Shown piece by piece: positions 43,565 to 54,199 of a stretch of 64,000 nucleotides of DNA (the first letter of the stretch is position 1; each line of letters starts with the position of its first letter). Origin of the DNA: Oegoconia quadripuncta (Eukaryota > Arthropoda > Insecta > Lepidoptera > Autostichidae). Where the stretch lies: positions 64,501 to 128,500 of the forward strand of contig OX438760.1 in NCBI GenBank assembly GCA_949316235.1, in the 5' to 3' direction. A program made the translations under genes and the position numbers. The notes under the pieces were generated by a model, which made no database searches, had not been told where the DNA came from, and saw nothing but the letters and a program-made list of their open reading frames with translations.

Positions 43565-43884
43565 CCGCCTCTGTGGCTCAATGTAACAAAGGGTTTACGA
43601 AGCAGAGGTCACGGCTTCGATCCCCAGCGGGGTACATGTTTAGTACTCGGTTTGGTTGGTGGTAGGGCATTTTAAATGTCCGCTTGGTTAGCTATAACAA
43701 TGTTATCTAAAGTCTGCCACAAAACAGCAATATTAATAGCATTCTTGTGTTTCGGTTATCAGACATAATATCCTGTCCCCCAAATCAGATGGGGTTTCCG
43801 GGTCAGTACGCTTCCACCTCCGGCCTCATCTTCACTTATCAAGTTATATTGAAGTCAAGTGATAATCCGTTGTGAATAAAAAAA
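43565..43884 (+). repeat. tRNA-derived SINE family A, full-length but diverged
   Basis: Head with CTGTGGCTCAATGTAA (A box) and GGCTTCGATCCCC (B box, one mismatch), then the family body and A-rich tail. Confidence 0.92.
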
Positions 43885-43989
43885 TGAATCCGATTTCCAT
43901 TTACACTTTACACCATATTATTATGAATTGATTTCTACATGATATCATTCACCGAAAAATCTACCATCCGATGCCTTAAGAGCAGCAAG

Positions 43990-44075
43990 CCACTAATCGA
44001 AGAGAGATCGTTACGGAGATCTTTGGGGAAGGCCTTTGTCCAGCAGTGGACGGCTTTCGGCTGATATGATGATGA
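43990..44075 (+). mobile_element. RTE-type LINE 3' tail
   Basis: GGAGATCTTTGGGGAAGGCC, AGCAGTGGACGGCTTTCGGC, then ATGATGATG. Related to 37000, 47895 and the left end of 40935. Confidence 0.8.
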
Positions 44076-44079
44076 TGCC

Positions 44080-45315
44080 TTAAAATGACTGGAATGGTAT
44101 ATACGACACCACCAAATTCCAATCCAGCGCTGGATTAACTGGTTCGAGCAACTGGAAGTATGTGAACTAGGCATCGTCCGCCGCAGCCTGAAGCGCTAGT
44201 AGCGCCTGTAGTGTAACGCTATCTAAGCAGATGTTAATAGACAGACCAGCGGTACTTGTCTAATATAATTGCCCAAAGAAGAGTACTTCGTTACGTCTGC
44301 TAACAATTAGTTTTGTTATGTACCTTACAAAAGCCCCTCCAAGTCACTGTGGGCTCGTTAACGAGATACAAAATAAAAAGACAATAGCGCCAAACGAAAT
44401 TACATCGTCGAGAATATCTAATAACGGCTCTGTGGAAAAGTTTCGAGGTCTAAAGGCGAAATTAGTTTGACTCATCAATTATGGGTGAGCTTGAAAGAAG
44501 TTCAGTGCGGTGCGGCGGCGGTGTGACGGTGCTTGACAAATTTATTAAAAAAACGTTGATACGAGCTCCCGCGCTAACTTAACACTCCAAGAAATTAGTA
44601 AACTGACGACGTCATAGGTCGCGTCACGTCTCGTGCGGGTCCAGCGAGGTTACGTACCCACGGACCGCTAACACACATAATGTCTACCACTGGATTGACT
44701 GACTACACAGACACCGAGGACGAGCAATTCGCGAAGGGTTACGACCCCAGCGATCTGGGACAACATTTTTCATTACTAGTTTTTAGGTTATTATTAGAAT
44801 TATTTTCATTTTTTTTTTAGTTCCTTGTATAATTGTAGAAAGTGGAGTGATTAAGCATTGTCCACTCCCCGTAGTTCAGTTTTAAAAGTAGCAACGTCAA
44901 TGGTTTGTTGTTTGGTTCTCTGTGCAAGAAGATGGAGAGGCAGAGCACAACAACAAGTAGGTACGTTATAGATTGCGTGATGCCGCAGTCGCACTACTTT
45001 AGAATATTATCATTTTTGCCATTGACTAGAACAGAGGAAATTTTAAAAGTACCAGGATACGGCACACCGCTCTGAGACTGTGTTGTAATGAGAAAAGTGC
45101 TGTAATAACCTTAACGGCACACTTATATGCAATGTGTGACATTATAAACAACTTTGGTGCATAACGATATACGAATATAGAAAAAAAGTTTTACCGCTCT
45201 CCGAGACAAAACCTTCACTTTCCCTTTTACTCGATTTACTACTCTAAAGTATGTAATAAATCTTGACGCGACTAAAGGCATAAAAATCTAATTTCTTGCT
45301 CGATGTAGTTATTGT
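44080..45315. other. Intergenic, nothing recognised
   Basis: A short ATG-led frame at 44680 (STTGLTDYTDTEDEQF) looks protein-like but runs into AT-rich DNA with no splice donor that I trust. No gene is called. Confidence 0.35.
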
Positions 45316-45419
45316 GTTAATCAAAAGTCAAAGATGCTTTATTTTGTAGGTATAATAATAATAACTTAATTTTACATAATAACTTACAGTAATTTTGTAT
45401 TCCAATAATATAGCCCCTG

Positions 45420-45950
45420 TTGCCGAACTGCCGAAGGTATGTACACAGGGTACACTTACTGACTCCGACTATCCGATATGTATCCGTAGCAACCTCCGAA
45501 TATCTCAATCTTTTGGGTATCGAGTTATCCTCCAACTTAAATTTTGGACGCTCCATAGAATCGAACGCTAAAACAGCAGCTAAGAAGCTTCAAAGGTCAG
45601 GCGATATTTCACACCAAAAGCTAAAGCACCAAAAGTAAAAAGGTAAACCAGGCTCAGGTCCGCTCGTGCATGGAATATTGCTCTCACCTCTGGGATGGTT
45701 CAGCCAAGTACCAGCTGGCTGCACTCGTTCTGTGAAACGTCGTGCCATGAGACTCATAGGTGATTCGATGACTGCTAAATTGCAGACCCTTGAACACCGT
45801 CGCAAAGTCGCCTGTCTCTCAGTTCTTTACAGGACGCATTTCGGGGAGTGTGCGTTGGAGTTACATAATCTCATTATTAATTGTGAAATAGTCTGGCATG
45901 CGAATGAGCTGGTTATGTCCAGGGAATAAGTAATTGTTAAATAAAATATT
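45420..45950 (+). mobile_element. Jockey-like LINE fragment, RT C-terminus
   Basis: The frame gives SNLNFGRSIESNAKTAAKKL and, after a frame break, LAALDSVERRAKRLIG-type sequence (here AGCTRSVKRRAMRLIGDSMT), then LEHRRKVACLSVLYRTHFGE and CALELHNLI. It matches the minus-strand fragment at 51435-51945. The 3' end merges with a piece of family D. Broken. Confidence 0.8.
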
Positions 45951-46063
45951 AAGGTCACACAACCAGCTTTGGATGGGACGACGCTCGACATTTCGCGACG
46001 TGATCGAATCAGGAATGAAGAAATCCGCAGTCTAACGAAAGTCAATGACATTAACATTTTAAC

Positions 46064-46394
46064 CGCCTCCGTGGCTAAATGTAAACAACATTGGGTTCAC
46101 GATTCGGAGGTCGCGGGTTCGATCCCCAGCGGGGTACATGTTTAAGTACTCGGTTTGGTTGGTGGTAGGGCATTTTAAATGTCCGCCTGGCTAGCTACCA
46201 CCATCTTATCTAAATCTGCCGCCAAGCAGCAATTTTAATAGCATTGTTGTGTTCCGGTTGTCAGAGATAAGATAGCCAGTCCCCCAAATGTGTTGGGGTT
46301 TCCGGGTCAGTACGCTTCCACCTTCAACCTCATCTTCACTTAACATCAGGTGTGATTGAGGTCAAGTACCAATCCGTTGTGCATAAAAAAAAAG
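46064..46394 (+). repeat. tRNA-derived SINE family A, full-length
   Basis: Head CCGCCTCCGTGGCTAAATGT and GGTCGCGGGTTCGATCCCC, with the body to an A9 tail. One of the best preserved copies. Confidence 0.95.
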
Positions 46395-46424
46395 AACATA
46401 GCCCAGGGAAGTTGATATGGCAGT

Positions 46425-46535
46425 GTAGCTCGAAGAACTGATGGCCGCTGGAGATGACATATCCACTCACAAGGTGGACGAACAACCTGATGAAGGTCGC
46501 GGGAAGTCACTGGATGCAGGCTGTAGGTGATATGA
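46425..46535 (+). mobile_element. RTE-type LINE 3' tail
   Basis: GCTCGAAGAACTGATGGCCG, ACAAGGTGGACGAACAACC, GGTCGCGGGAAGTCACTGG, then a GATATGATGATG tail. Similar to 12935-13070. Confidence 0.78.
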
Positions 46536-46877
46536 TGATGTCAATAAAATCAATTGCATTTGAATAATCGTTTCATTGCATTTATAATTTAATAATAGTA
46601 TGAACCCTTACACGCATTAAATAGGCTATATCTGTCTCCCCTCACAGAAAAACCAATGTTAATTCCAAACCTACGCAAAATAATACAAAATAAGTATAAA
46701 TTTCCCAAGTTTCGATATAGACATATCTGCAGCCTATGGCAGTCCACATTTGGACAGAAACCTCTCCCATTGTGGGATTGTTATGGCATTCCATTGAAGG
46801 AAGTGCCCAGATGTTTTGCTCGCTCCGCACCAAGCTGTCCGTGGACGATTCCCTTATATGCTCACGATTCCCTTGTC

Positions 46878-46917
46878 GTTTTTTTTTTTTTTTTTTTTTT
46901 ATGCATAACGGGTTGGT
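46878..46917 (-). repeat. SINE family A, extreme 5'-truncated stub
   Basis: A run of about 22 T then ATGCATAACGGGTTGGT; only the final ~17 bp of the SINE plus its tail are present. Confidence 0.8.
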
Positions 46918-47516
46918 TTTAAAGAAATGCCAATATTTCACTCCGCGGGTGTCGCGAAAGGCGACTCTACACAGACATATAAAACATCAGGACCTTTATC
47001 CCAAATGGAGTGGTCAGATATAGTATATTTGAAATACCAAGTTCCAAACATCTGCGATTCACTTTATACCTACAGAAATGCACACGTGATGTGACAAGCC
47101 GTTAAAACCTTGAAAACTATAGAAGTCTAAGTCCGTGTAATAATAATAAATGTCTAAGGCGGAAAGTCCCTTAGTCGCCAGTAGTGACACTCACGGGTTG
47201 GTTCTATTCTTTTAGGTACATATCGAAACCACGCTTGTTTTAACGAAATACACAAGAAAAGTGTTTTTACATAAAAATGCAGAAAACGCTTCCCCCTCAA
47301 GGATTGTAAGCAATCTTGAGTAGATATATTGAGCATTGAATATATAACAACGTTTACCACTAAGCGGAAACCGATAGAACTCGGCCCACCTCGGCGCAGA
47401 CGTTACAAACGGTCCCAACGAGATCTCCCTCGCGAGACAACAACGCGTACTAATCGACGTGGGTACATTAACTGTAAGAAAATTCCTCTGTCATTTTGTG
47501 TAATTTTATTATTATT

Positions 47517-47851
47517 ATTTTTTTTTATGCATATCGGGTTGGTACTTGACCTCAATCACACCTGATGTTAAGTGATGATGAGGTCGAAGTTGGAAGCGTA
47601 CTGACCCGGACACCCCAACACATTTGGGGGACTGGCCATCTTATCTCTGACAACCGGAACACAACAATGCTATTAACATTGCTGCTTGGCGGCAGATTTA
47701 GATAAGATGGTGGTAGCTAGCCAGGCGGACATTTAAAATGCCCCACCACCAACCAAACCGAGTAGTTAAACATGTACCCCGTGGGGATCGAACCCGCGAC
47801 CTCCGAATCGTAAACCCAATGTTGTTTACATTGAGCCACGGAGGCGGTTAA
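47517..47851 (-). repeat. tRNA-derived SINE family A, full-length
   Basis: T run, ATGCATATCGGGTTGG, the body, then GGGGATCGAACCCGCGACC and TTGAGCCACGGAGGCGGT at the head. Confidence 0.95.
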
Positions 47852-47894
47852 TTAGAATATTAGAATAAGGTAAATTAGAATATTATTGAATAGA

Positions 47895-47960
47895 TCGCCT
47901 TTGGGGGAGGCCTTTGTCCAACAGTGGGTGTCTTTCGGCTAATATGGTGATGGTGATGAC
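47895..47960 (+). mobile_element. RTE-type LINE 3' tail
   Basis: TTTGGGGGAGGCCTTTGTCC, AACAGTGGGTGTCTTTCGGC, then GATGGTGATGATGA. About 65 bp retained. Confidence 0.78.
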
Positions 47961-48006
47961 GATTATTGAAATATAATCATATAGTTATAGTTATATATAT
48001 GTTATA

Positions 48007-48340
48007 CAGGGTGTCCCTGGAAGTATGGATCAAATCGAACAGGGGCATGGGGAAGGTCATTCCCAACTTAAGCTGAAAAAAAAAAAAAAAAAAAAAAAAA
48101 AAATAAGAAAAAGAAATTAATTAATTATTTTTAATTAAAAAATTAAGCTGATAGCTTTGATAGTTTTCTTTTAAAAAATTTTTTTTGTATAAGCACTATT
48201 CGATAATATGAAAATGTAAAAAATTGATCATAACTTTTGAACCGTCAAAAATGGCACCGACATTCATAGGGTTAAAAAGTTTGGGAATGACCTTCCCCAT
48301 GCCCCTGTTCGATTTGATCCATACTTCCAGGGACACCCTG
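48007..48340. mobile_element. TA-flanked MITE with ~64-bp inverted repeats
   Basis: The left end CAGGGTGTCCCTGGAAGTAT is matched by ATACTTCCAGGGACACCCTG at the right. The whole 64-bp arms are inverted copies differing by a single extra T. TA dinucleotides flank both sides, pointing to the Tc1/mariner superfamily. The interior is AT-rich with a long A run and no coding capacity. Confidence 0.93.
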
Positions 48341-48535
48341 TATATATGTTATATATATGTTATATATATGTATAGATGAGTTGTATAGCATTCTATCCCA
48401 TGATTAATTGTATCTGCGTCTTAATCATGAGTATTGTCAATAATCAATTGTTTTAGTAAGATATTGATTACTGATTACATTTCTGTTCGATGTTGCCCGT
48501 GTAAATAACTGATTTAGTATCATTGGGAAGATATA

Positions 48536-48760
48536 TAAATAATATTATAAAATGCGAAAGTTTGGATGTATATTTATTTGTTTGTTTGTCGCTCAATCTC
48601 GGTGAAACGGATGAACAGATTTGGATGAAATTGGGTAAATCAATAGAATATACCCTGGATTACATAGGATACTTTTTATCTCGATAAAGTGATAATATCC
48701 CGCGGGATAAACAAAATAAACATGTCTGCGATAAAGCTATTCCACGCAGGCGAAGCTTAT
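48536..48760 (+). mobile_element. Helitron-like element family E
   Basis: AAATGCGAAAGTTTGGATGT, GATTTGGATGAAATTGGG, TATCCCGCGGGATAAACA and TCCACGCAGGCGAAGC. The very end (CTAG) is lost. It carries a small internal duplication (GGATGAACAGATTTGGATGA). Confidence 0.85.
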
Positions 48761-48999
48761 TTGTGATAATAATGATTGAAGGCGACATTGTATATTTACC
48801 TATAACACATTTATAGCGCTATTAATTTATTGTTATTTTTACAAGCTTTATTTTAACTTGCTTCGTATGTACGTATGTACGTAATATATAACTACTTCCG
48901 TTCATTTTCAAGTCAAATTAGAACTATTCCTTGTCTACCTAGGAAGCTAAAATTTTGCAATTTCGTTCAGTTTTGATGACAATATGGTATGACTTGAAC

Positions 49000-49205
49000 T
49001 GATGCTGCAGCCAGGATCATCTCCTCAAGAGATGAACTCTTTAACGGTTAATAGCATAGATACGAAATTTTGTATAAACGGTCAGTTTCGATAGTAACTC
49101 TTGATTTTCGCAATGACCGATGCTGCGCCAGGATTGTCTCCTCAAGAGGGATCTCCTCAACGGTTAATAGTACGGATACGAAATTTTATATATACGGTCT
49201 AACCC
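49000..49205. repeat. Imperfect tandem duplication, ~118-bp period
   Basis: GATGCTGCAGCCAGGATCAT / GATGCTGCGCCAGGATTGTC, then TCTCCTCAAGAG, AACGGTTAATAG and GATACGAAATTTT occur twice in order. Confidence 0.8.
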
Positions 49206-49229
49206 TCACGTCCAGCTCGCGCTTGACCA

Positions 49230-49410
49230 TTTTTTTTTAATGCACAACGGGTTAGCACTTGAACTCAATCACATCTGATGTTAAGTGAAGATGAGGCCGA
49301 AGGTGGAAGCGCACTGACCCGGAAACCCAAATATCTGGCTATCTTATCTCTGACAACCGGAACACAACAATGCTATTAACATTGCTGTTTGGCGGCAGAT
49401 TTAGATAATC
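49230..49410 (-). repeat. SINE family A, truncated
   Basis: ATGCACAACGGGTTAGCACT to GGCGGCAGATTTAGATAA. A 20-bp-class block is missing near CCCAAATATCTGGCTATC. It directly abuts an older copy. Confidence 0.9.
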
Positions 49411-49665
49411 TTTTTGTTTTTGTACAACTTTCATGTCATCACACTTGATGTTTAGTGAAGATGAAGCCAAAAGTAGTTCACTATTTGGGGCTATCTTATC
49501 ACAAATAGCCAGAACACAAAATTACTGCTTGGCCTAAAGACTGAGACTGCTCTTAGATATGATGGTGGTAGTTGGCCGGGCGGACATTTAAAATGCCCTA
49601 CCACAAACTAAACTGATACCTACTAAACCCTAAGTTGTTTCCATTGAGGCACGAGGCGGTTATTG
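49411..49665 (-). repeat. SINE family A, old diverged copy
   Basis: TCATCACACTTGATGTTTAG, GATGAAGCCAAAAGTAG, GGCTATCTTATCACAAATAG, ACATTTAAAATGCCCTACCA and TTGAGGCACGAGGCGGTTA. Much more diverged than the adjoining copy, so of a different age or subfamily. Confidence 0.75.
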
Positions 49666-49986
49666 TGATAAGGTTGCCAACATTACTAACGATAGTCATA
49701 TTTCTAATCAATCCAATAGCAGCACAAGTCACGTCCATTCTAACTTCGTAAGCCCCGTCCTCTCTCCGATATAATTAGACCTCTTTAGAGAGGTCGAGTT
49801 GGCGCGGCCGATGGAGGCGGCAATCGATTGAATAAAGGCGGCCAACTTATACCAGAGTAACATTAAAAGGTCGCTCGATCGTTCATCTGCACACGGTTCG
49901 GTTCGCGACTCCCGTTCATTTTGTTCATAACTGGCAGCTTTATGAAATATATAAAAAGTTGAGTGAACGAATAAAACTGGTAAATA

Positions 49987-50473
49987 TTAGGTCCTTACCT
50001 ATGAAATTGGCGTTTTGTATGAAGAATTTCATTAAGACTGTTTTCTCCATACAAACGTTTTTCATTTTTTTTTGGGGATGGCAAATCCAAATTGAGCTAA
50101 ACTTTGTGTGTATTATCGGATAACATTAAGTTAAGTATAGGCAGCGTTAATTTTTAAAAGTAACCGCTTTGTAAAAGTTTCGGCGAATGTAAGAAATGAT
50201 TATGGGAAGCACATGAAAAGAGCTCTGTTCAAATTTTTTTTATTATGTGATTTAGCCCAGAAATTGAAATATATTTCATGTGAAACCTTGAAATAATATT
50301 CCATTTTCCAAATAAAAAACAAATTTGGATATAGCTTTGAAAATCGCAGGAATTGGTACTACATATGATTAATGAAGAAATTATTTAAACTTCCTTATTT
50401 AAACATTAAAGCGTATTTGATTGATTGATTGATTGAAGAAAAAACATCTCCAATTTCATAGGTAAAGACCCAA
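49987..50473. mobile_element. TA-flanked MITE, mariner-like ends, with a 53-bp insertion
   Basis: The left end TTAGGTCCTTACCTATGAAA is inverted at the right as TTTCATAGGTAAAGACCCAA. TA lies outside both ends. It is a relative of 60350-60761, nearly colinear over its whole length. An extra 53 bp at 50381-50433 is flanked by a perfect 8-bp duplication (TGAAGAAA). No coding capacity. Confidence 0.9.
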
Positions 50474-50672
50474 TATTATAAATGCGATAGTTTGGATGTT
50501 TATTTCTTGCTCAATCATGGCGAATCGGGTGAAATGTGGTAAATAGGTAGAACATACCCTGGATTAAGACATAGGATATTTGTTTTCCCGGTAAAGTGAG
50601 TAGTTCCAGCGGGATAAACAAATTTCCGCAAAAAAGTTATGCAACGCAGGCGAAGCCGCAGGTGGGTTACTA
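50474..50672 (+). mobile_element. Helitron-like element family E
   Basis: AATATTATAAATGCGATAGT to CGAAGCCGCAGGTGGGTTAC. The GC hairpin end is altered. It abuts the MITE on its left. Confidence 0.82.
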
Positions 50673-50689
50673 ATAATTTTTCGTAAGGT

Positions 50690-51430
50690 ATTTTAATCAT
50701 ATTCCAAGAATGTGCAGATCTTATAACGAGTAGCGCGAATGCATGTCACATAGATCTGTTCTATTCCTGACAACGATTGGTGTGATGATTGATGATGATT
50801 GGGTGATGATGGAACCTTCCAAACCAATGGTTGCGGATTCGATTCGCGCGAGGGATAATGTTTGATGTAATAATACTCTATCAAATATTGTAGACATTTG
50901 ACATTTTGAAATTTTATAAATATTTTACAATTTAATGATTGTCCTTGTCCAAAGGTTGCCCAGACGAGGTCGCTAACCTAACCACTTTCTGTAACTGTAT
51001 TTTCTGTTCTGGTGTGCAATAAAGTGTATTGTATTGTATGATTTTTGATGTTAGATATTTCTAATTTAATTGCTAAGCTAAAAACAAAGCTAAATCTTGC
51101 TCTGCCACAACTAAATAACAATTGTACTGAATTAACTGTTCCGTTAAACCAAATTATTGACTGGACGATAATTTCAAATCATGTTGCATGAATGGCATAT
51201 CAACATATGTTATTACTCAATTAAGGAATATCTAGCACTATTTTAAAATACCTACATAACGGACAATATTGTTTTTCTGACATCGACACAACATTGACAA
51301 TTAATTAGTGCTAAATTGTGACAACATACATTATTATAACTATAGCCTACCTAACGCTAATTTAATTAATAAATATTTGCACGTAAGTAGATTTTGAACG
51401 GGATATCTGCTATGTATCATCATTTTATGT
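50690..51430. other. Intergenic with a decayed tRNA-like SINE piece
   Basis: About 50810-50860 has GGTTGCGGATTCGATTCGCG, a B-box-like SINE remnant. The rest is AT-rich with nothing recognised. Confidence 0.4.
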
Positions 51431-51434
51431 TATA

Positions 51435-51945
51435 CTCTTTTTTATTTTATTTTTATGGTTAACGGGATACGCATTTGATCACAATCTCACCTGATGGGAA
51501 CTGACGATGTGGCCGAAGAAGAAGCATGCGATCTCAGTAGATGCCTATTCACCCTGCTCTTGAAGATCCCAAGGTTATAGTATTCAGGAAAGACTGACGC
51601 CGGAAGGGAGTTCCATGCCTTGGCTGTTCGCATTATGAATGTTCGGTATGTTAACTACATACGGGTGGAATCCCTCCCCACGCCTAGTAGTCCGATGATG
51701 GAATGGCGATGGTGGAATAAGATTGTGTAATTCTAACGCACACTCACCGAAGTGTATCCTGTAAAAGACTGACAGACAGGCGACCTTGCGACGGTGTTCG
51801 ATGCTCTGCAATTTAGCAGTGATCGAATGGTGACCAATGAGTCTTTTGGCACGTCGTTCCACAGAATCGAGTGCAGCCAGCTGGTACTTGGCTGAACCAT
51901 CCCAATCAAATCCCAACTCAAAATCAATCAAATAAATTAAATAAA
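51435..51945 (-). mobile_element. Jockey-like LINE, 3' end with RT C-terminus
   Basis: The minus frame within 51584-51979 reads GSAKYQLAALDSVERRAKRL, IEHRRKVACLSVFYRIHFGE, CALELHNLIPPSPFHHRTTR and ends NSQGMELPSGVSLS. This is the typical end of an insect Jockey-type polymerase. The left part is the 3' UTR with CACCTGATGGGAACTGACG and a T-rich tail. 5'-truncated. Confidence 0.85.
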
Positions 51946-52220
51946 TAATAAATATCTTTGCACATACACACAGCGTCATCTAGTTCCACACTAAGCAACT
52001 AGGCTTGTATTATAGATACCAGATGGTTGATAAACTACACAAATACATGTATTTTTGTAAATAAATACATATATAAATGAAAACATCCATATCTCGGGAA
52101 CACATGTCTGTATTCATCATACAAACTTACCTCATCATACATCATACCAAGCGGGATTCGAACCCGCGACCTTTTTTCACCATTTTTACCTTTTGGTATA
52201 GCAGTCAGTACAGGTCGTCA
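51945..52220 (-). repeat. tRNA-derived SINE family C, full-length
   Basis: AATATCTTTGCACATACACA, GTCATCTAGTTCCACACTAA, CAGATGGTTGATAAACTAC and GCGGGATTCGAACCCGCGAC (B-box strand). The SINE abuts the 5' truncation point of the adjacent LINE fragment. Confidence 0.92.
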
Positions 52221-52233
52221 TAGACAACGTACG

Positions 52234-52249
52234 TACGTACGTACGTCGT
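52234..52249. repeat. (ACGT)n microsatellite
   Basis: Four to five ACGT units near the SINE-C head. Confidence 0.9.
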
Positions 52250-52636
52250 CAGTACAAATTATTTTATTTTATTTCCTAAAACTAAATTTTATAAAGATCT
52301 GTGTAATTAATGACTAGACATAAGAAGAGATCAGTTATTTCATTACAGAGCGAATGATTTCGTGTGCACATATCCATTGTTTTGTTTCACATTCCCGTGA
52401 CATCAGTTACCTATTCCTTATACTGTAACTACAGCAGCAGTTAGTTAATTATCCGCGGGGCTGAGTGCAAACTAAGCTGTTCAAGCGCTGCGTCGTCGGC
52501 GGGAGAGCTGAGTCTAACTCGTGTACAATGGTGAGGCGGGTGTCGGCGCGTCGGCGGACGTGTGCTGTGTGCTCCGGTAGTGCACGGCCACCCCGCCCCG
52601 TACACGGGCACTGAGTAGTGCAACTGGAAATCTAAT

Positions 52637-53157
52637 CTAATGTTATAAATGCGATTTTTTTTATGTTTTTTTTTATGCACAACGGGTTAGCACTTGACCT
52701 CAATCACACCGGATGTTAAGTGAAGATGAGGCCGAAGGTGGTATCATACTGACCCGGAAACCCCATCTTATTTGGGGGATTGGCTATCTTATCTCTGACA
52801 ACCGGAACACAACAATGCTATTAACATTGCTGTTTGACGGTAGATTTAGATAAGAGGTGGTAGCGAGCTAGGCGGACATTTAATATACCACCAACCAAAC
52901 CGACTAAATATGTACCCCGCGGGGGATTGAACCCGCGACCTTCGAATCGTAAACCCAATGTTGGTTACATTGAGCCATGGAGGCGGTGAAAGTTTGTTTG
53001 TTTCTTGCTCAATCACAGCGAAACGGATTTGGATGAAATTTGGTATAAAGGTAGAATAAACCCTGGATTAAGATATAGGATATTGCTTATCCCGATAATG
53101 TGGGTAGTTCCGGCGAGATAAACAAATTTCCGCGATAAAGTTATTAAAGCTAGTAGT
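52637..53157 (+). mobile_element. Helitron-like element family E interrupted by SINE A
   Basis: The first 17 bp (TGTTATAAATGCGAT) lie left of the SINE at 52659-52987 and the remainder (AAAGTTTGTTTGTTTCTTGC to TTATTAAAGCTAGTAG) lies right of it. The family junction GCGAAAGTTTG is split exactly there. It ends with CTAG. Confidence 0.85.
52659..52987 (-). repeat. tRNA-derived SINE family A, full-length, inside a Helitron
   Basis: T run, ATGCACAACGGGTTAGCACT, the body with small deletions, then GGGGATTGAACCCGCGACC and TTGAGCCATGGAGGCGGT. Confidence 0.93.
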
Positions 53158-53159
53158 TA

Positions 53160-53865
53160 AATAATAATAAAAATTTATTTATTTCCTCAATCATAACCAT
53201 GGGATACACACTTAAATGATACTTAAATATTGAGCAACAAGAAATGGCTCAGTTTCATATAGTGTTAATTTTCAGCTACTCCCTCCGAAATGTTAAGCGG
53301 GGGATGGAATATATTCCCATGGTTTTAGTTACTGCCAAGGTTGGTTTAACATAAACATGCACTCCATATTCACACTACTGTATCCCTATACCGGCTGAGT
53401 GCAAGGGCCTCGCTGTTATAGCGGGCTCTCCATACATGACGGATCACTCAACCCTCAAGTCACGTGCGCGCCCTTGAGGTATCCCGCAGCTATTACGGGC
53501 TCGGGCGCCCGGAATGCGGCGTAAGGGATTCCTCCGACGCTGCGGCGAGATGAGGCGGCCGAGTGCTGCCTCAGCTATTTGGGAGGTCTATTGCTTTGGA
53601 ATTGCATTGCACTATTTAATTATTTGTCAATTATGCTACTCTCACACACCGCAGATATTCGTAATGCCACACATTACGTCAGCAGCAATATTTGCATCGC
53701 TTTCGATGGCAGGTTTTGCGCTAATCGCCACGCTGGACAGGCGCTGCTACCCATAGTCATTGTGGTCTAAGACATTCAGTACAAGATCATTTAGCCGCCT
53801 TTAATGACTTCCGTGGGAAGAGACGGGTTGTTGCTATTTTTCATCAACAGCCTTACACGTTTTTT
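53160..53865. other. Intergenic with an unassigned GC-richer segment
   Basis: About 53390-53600 is GC-richer, with paired motifs CTGTTATAGCGGGCTC and GCTATTACGGGCTCGGGCGC that look like part of a repeat. The 80-codon frame at 53514-53756 has a hydrophobic C-terminal half but no recognised family. Confidence 0.35.
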
Positions 53866-54199
53866 ACCGGCTCCGTGGCTCAATGTAGACATTATTGGGT
53901 TTACGATTCGGAGGTCGCGGGTTCGATCGCCAGCGGGGTACATGTTTTAAGTACTCGGTTTGGTTGGTGGTAGGGCATTTTAAATGTCCGCCTGGCTAGC
54001 TACCAACATCCTATCTAAATCTACCGCCAAGCAGCAATGTTAAAAGCACTGTTGCGTTCCGGTTGTCAGAGATAAGATAGCCAGTCCCCCAAATGTGTTG
54101 GGGTTTCCGGGTCAGTACGCTTCCACCTTCGACTTCATCTTCACTTAACATCAGGTGTGATTGAGGTCGAGTGCTAACCCGTTGTGGATAAAAAAAAAA
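53866..54199 (+). repeat. tRNA-derived SINE family A, full-length
   Basis: CCGGCTCCGTGGCTCAATGT, GGTCGCGGGTTCGATCGCC and the body to an A10 tail. Confidence 0.94.

Noticed and set aside
46100..46145. tRNA genes suggested by A-box/B-box sequences (also at the heads of many other SINE copies)
   Set aside because: No cloverleaf can be closed. The boxes are heads of repeated SINEs that continue into a shared body and A-rich tail.
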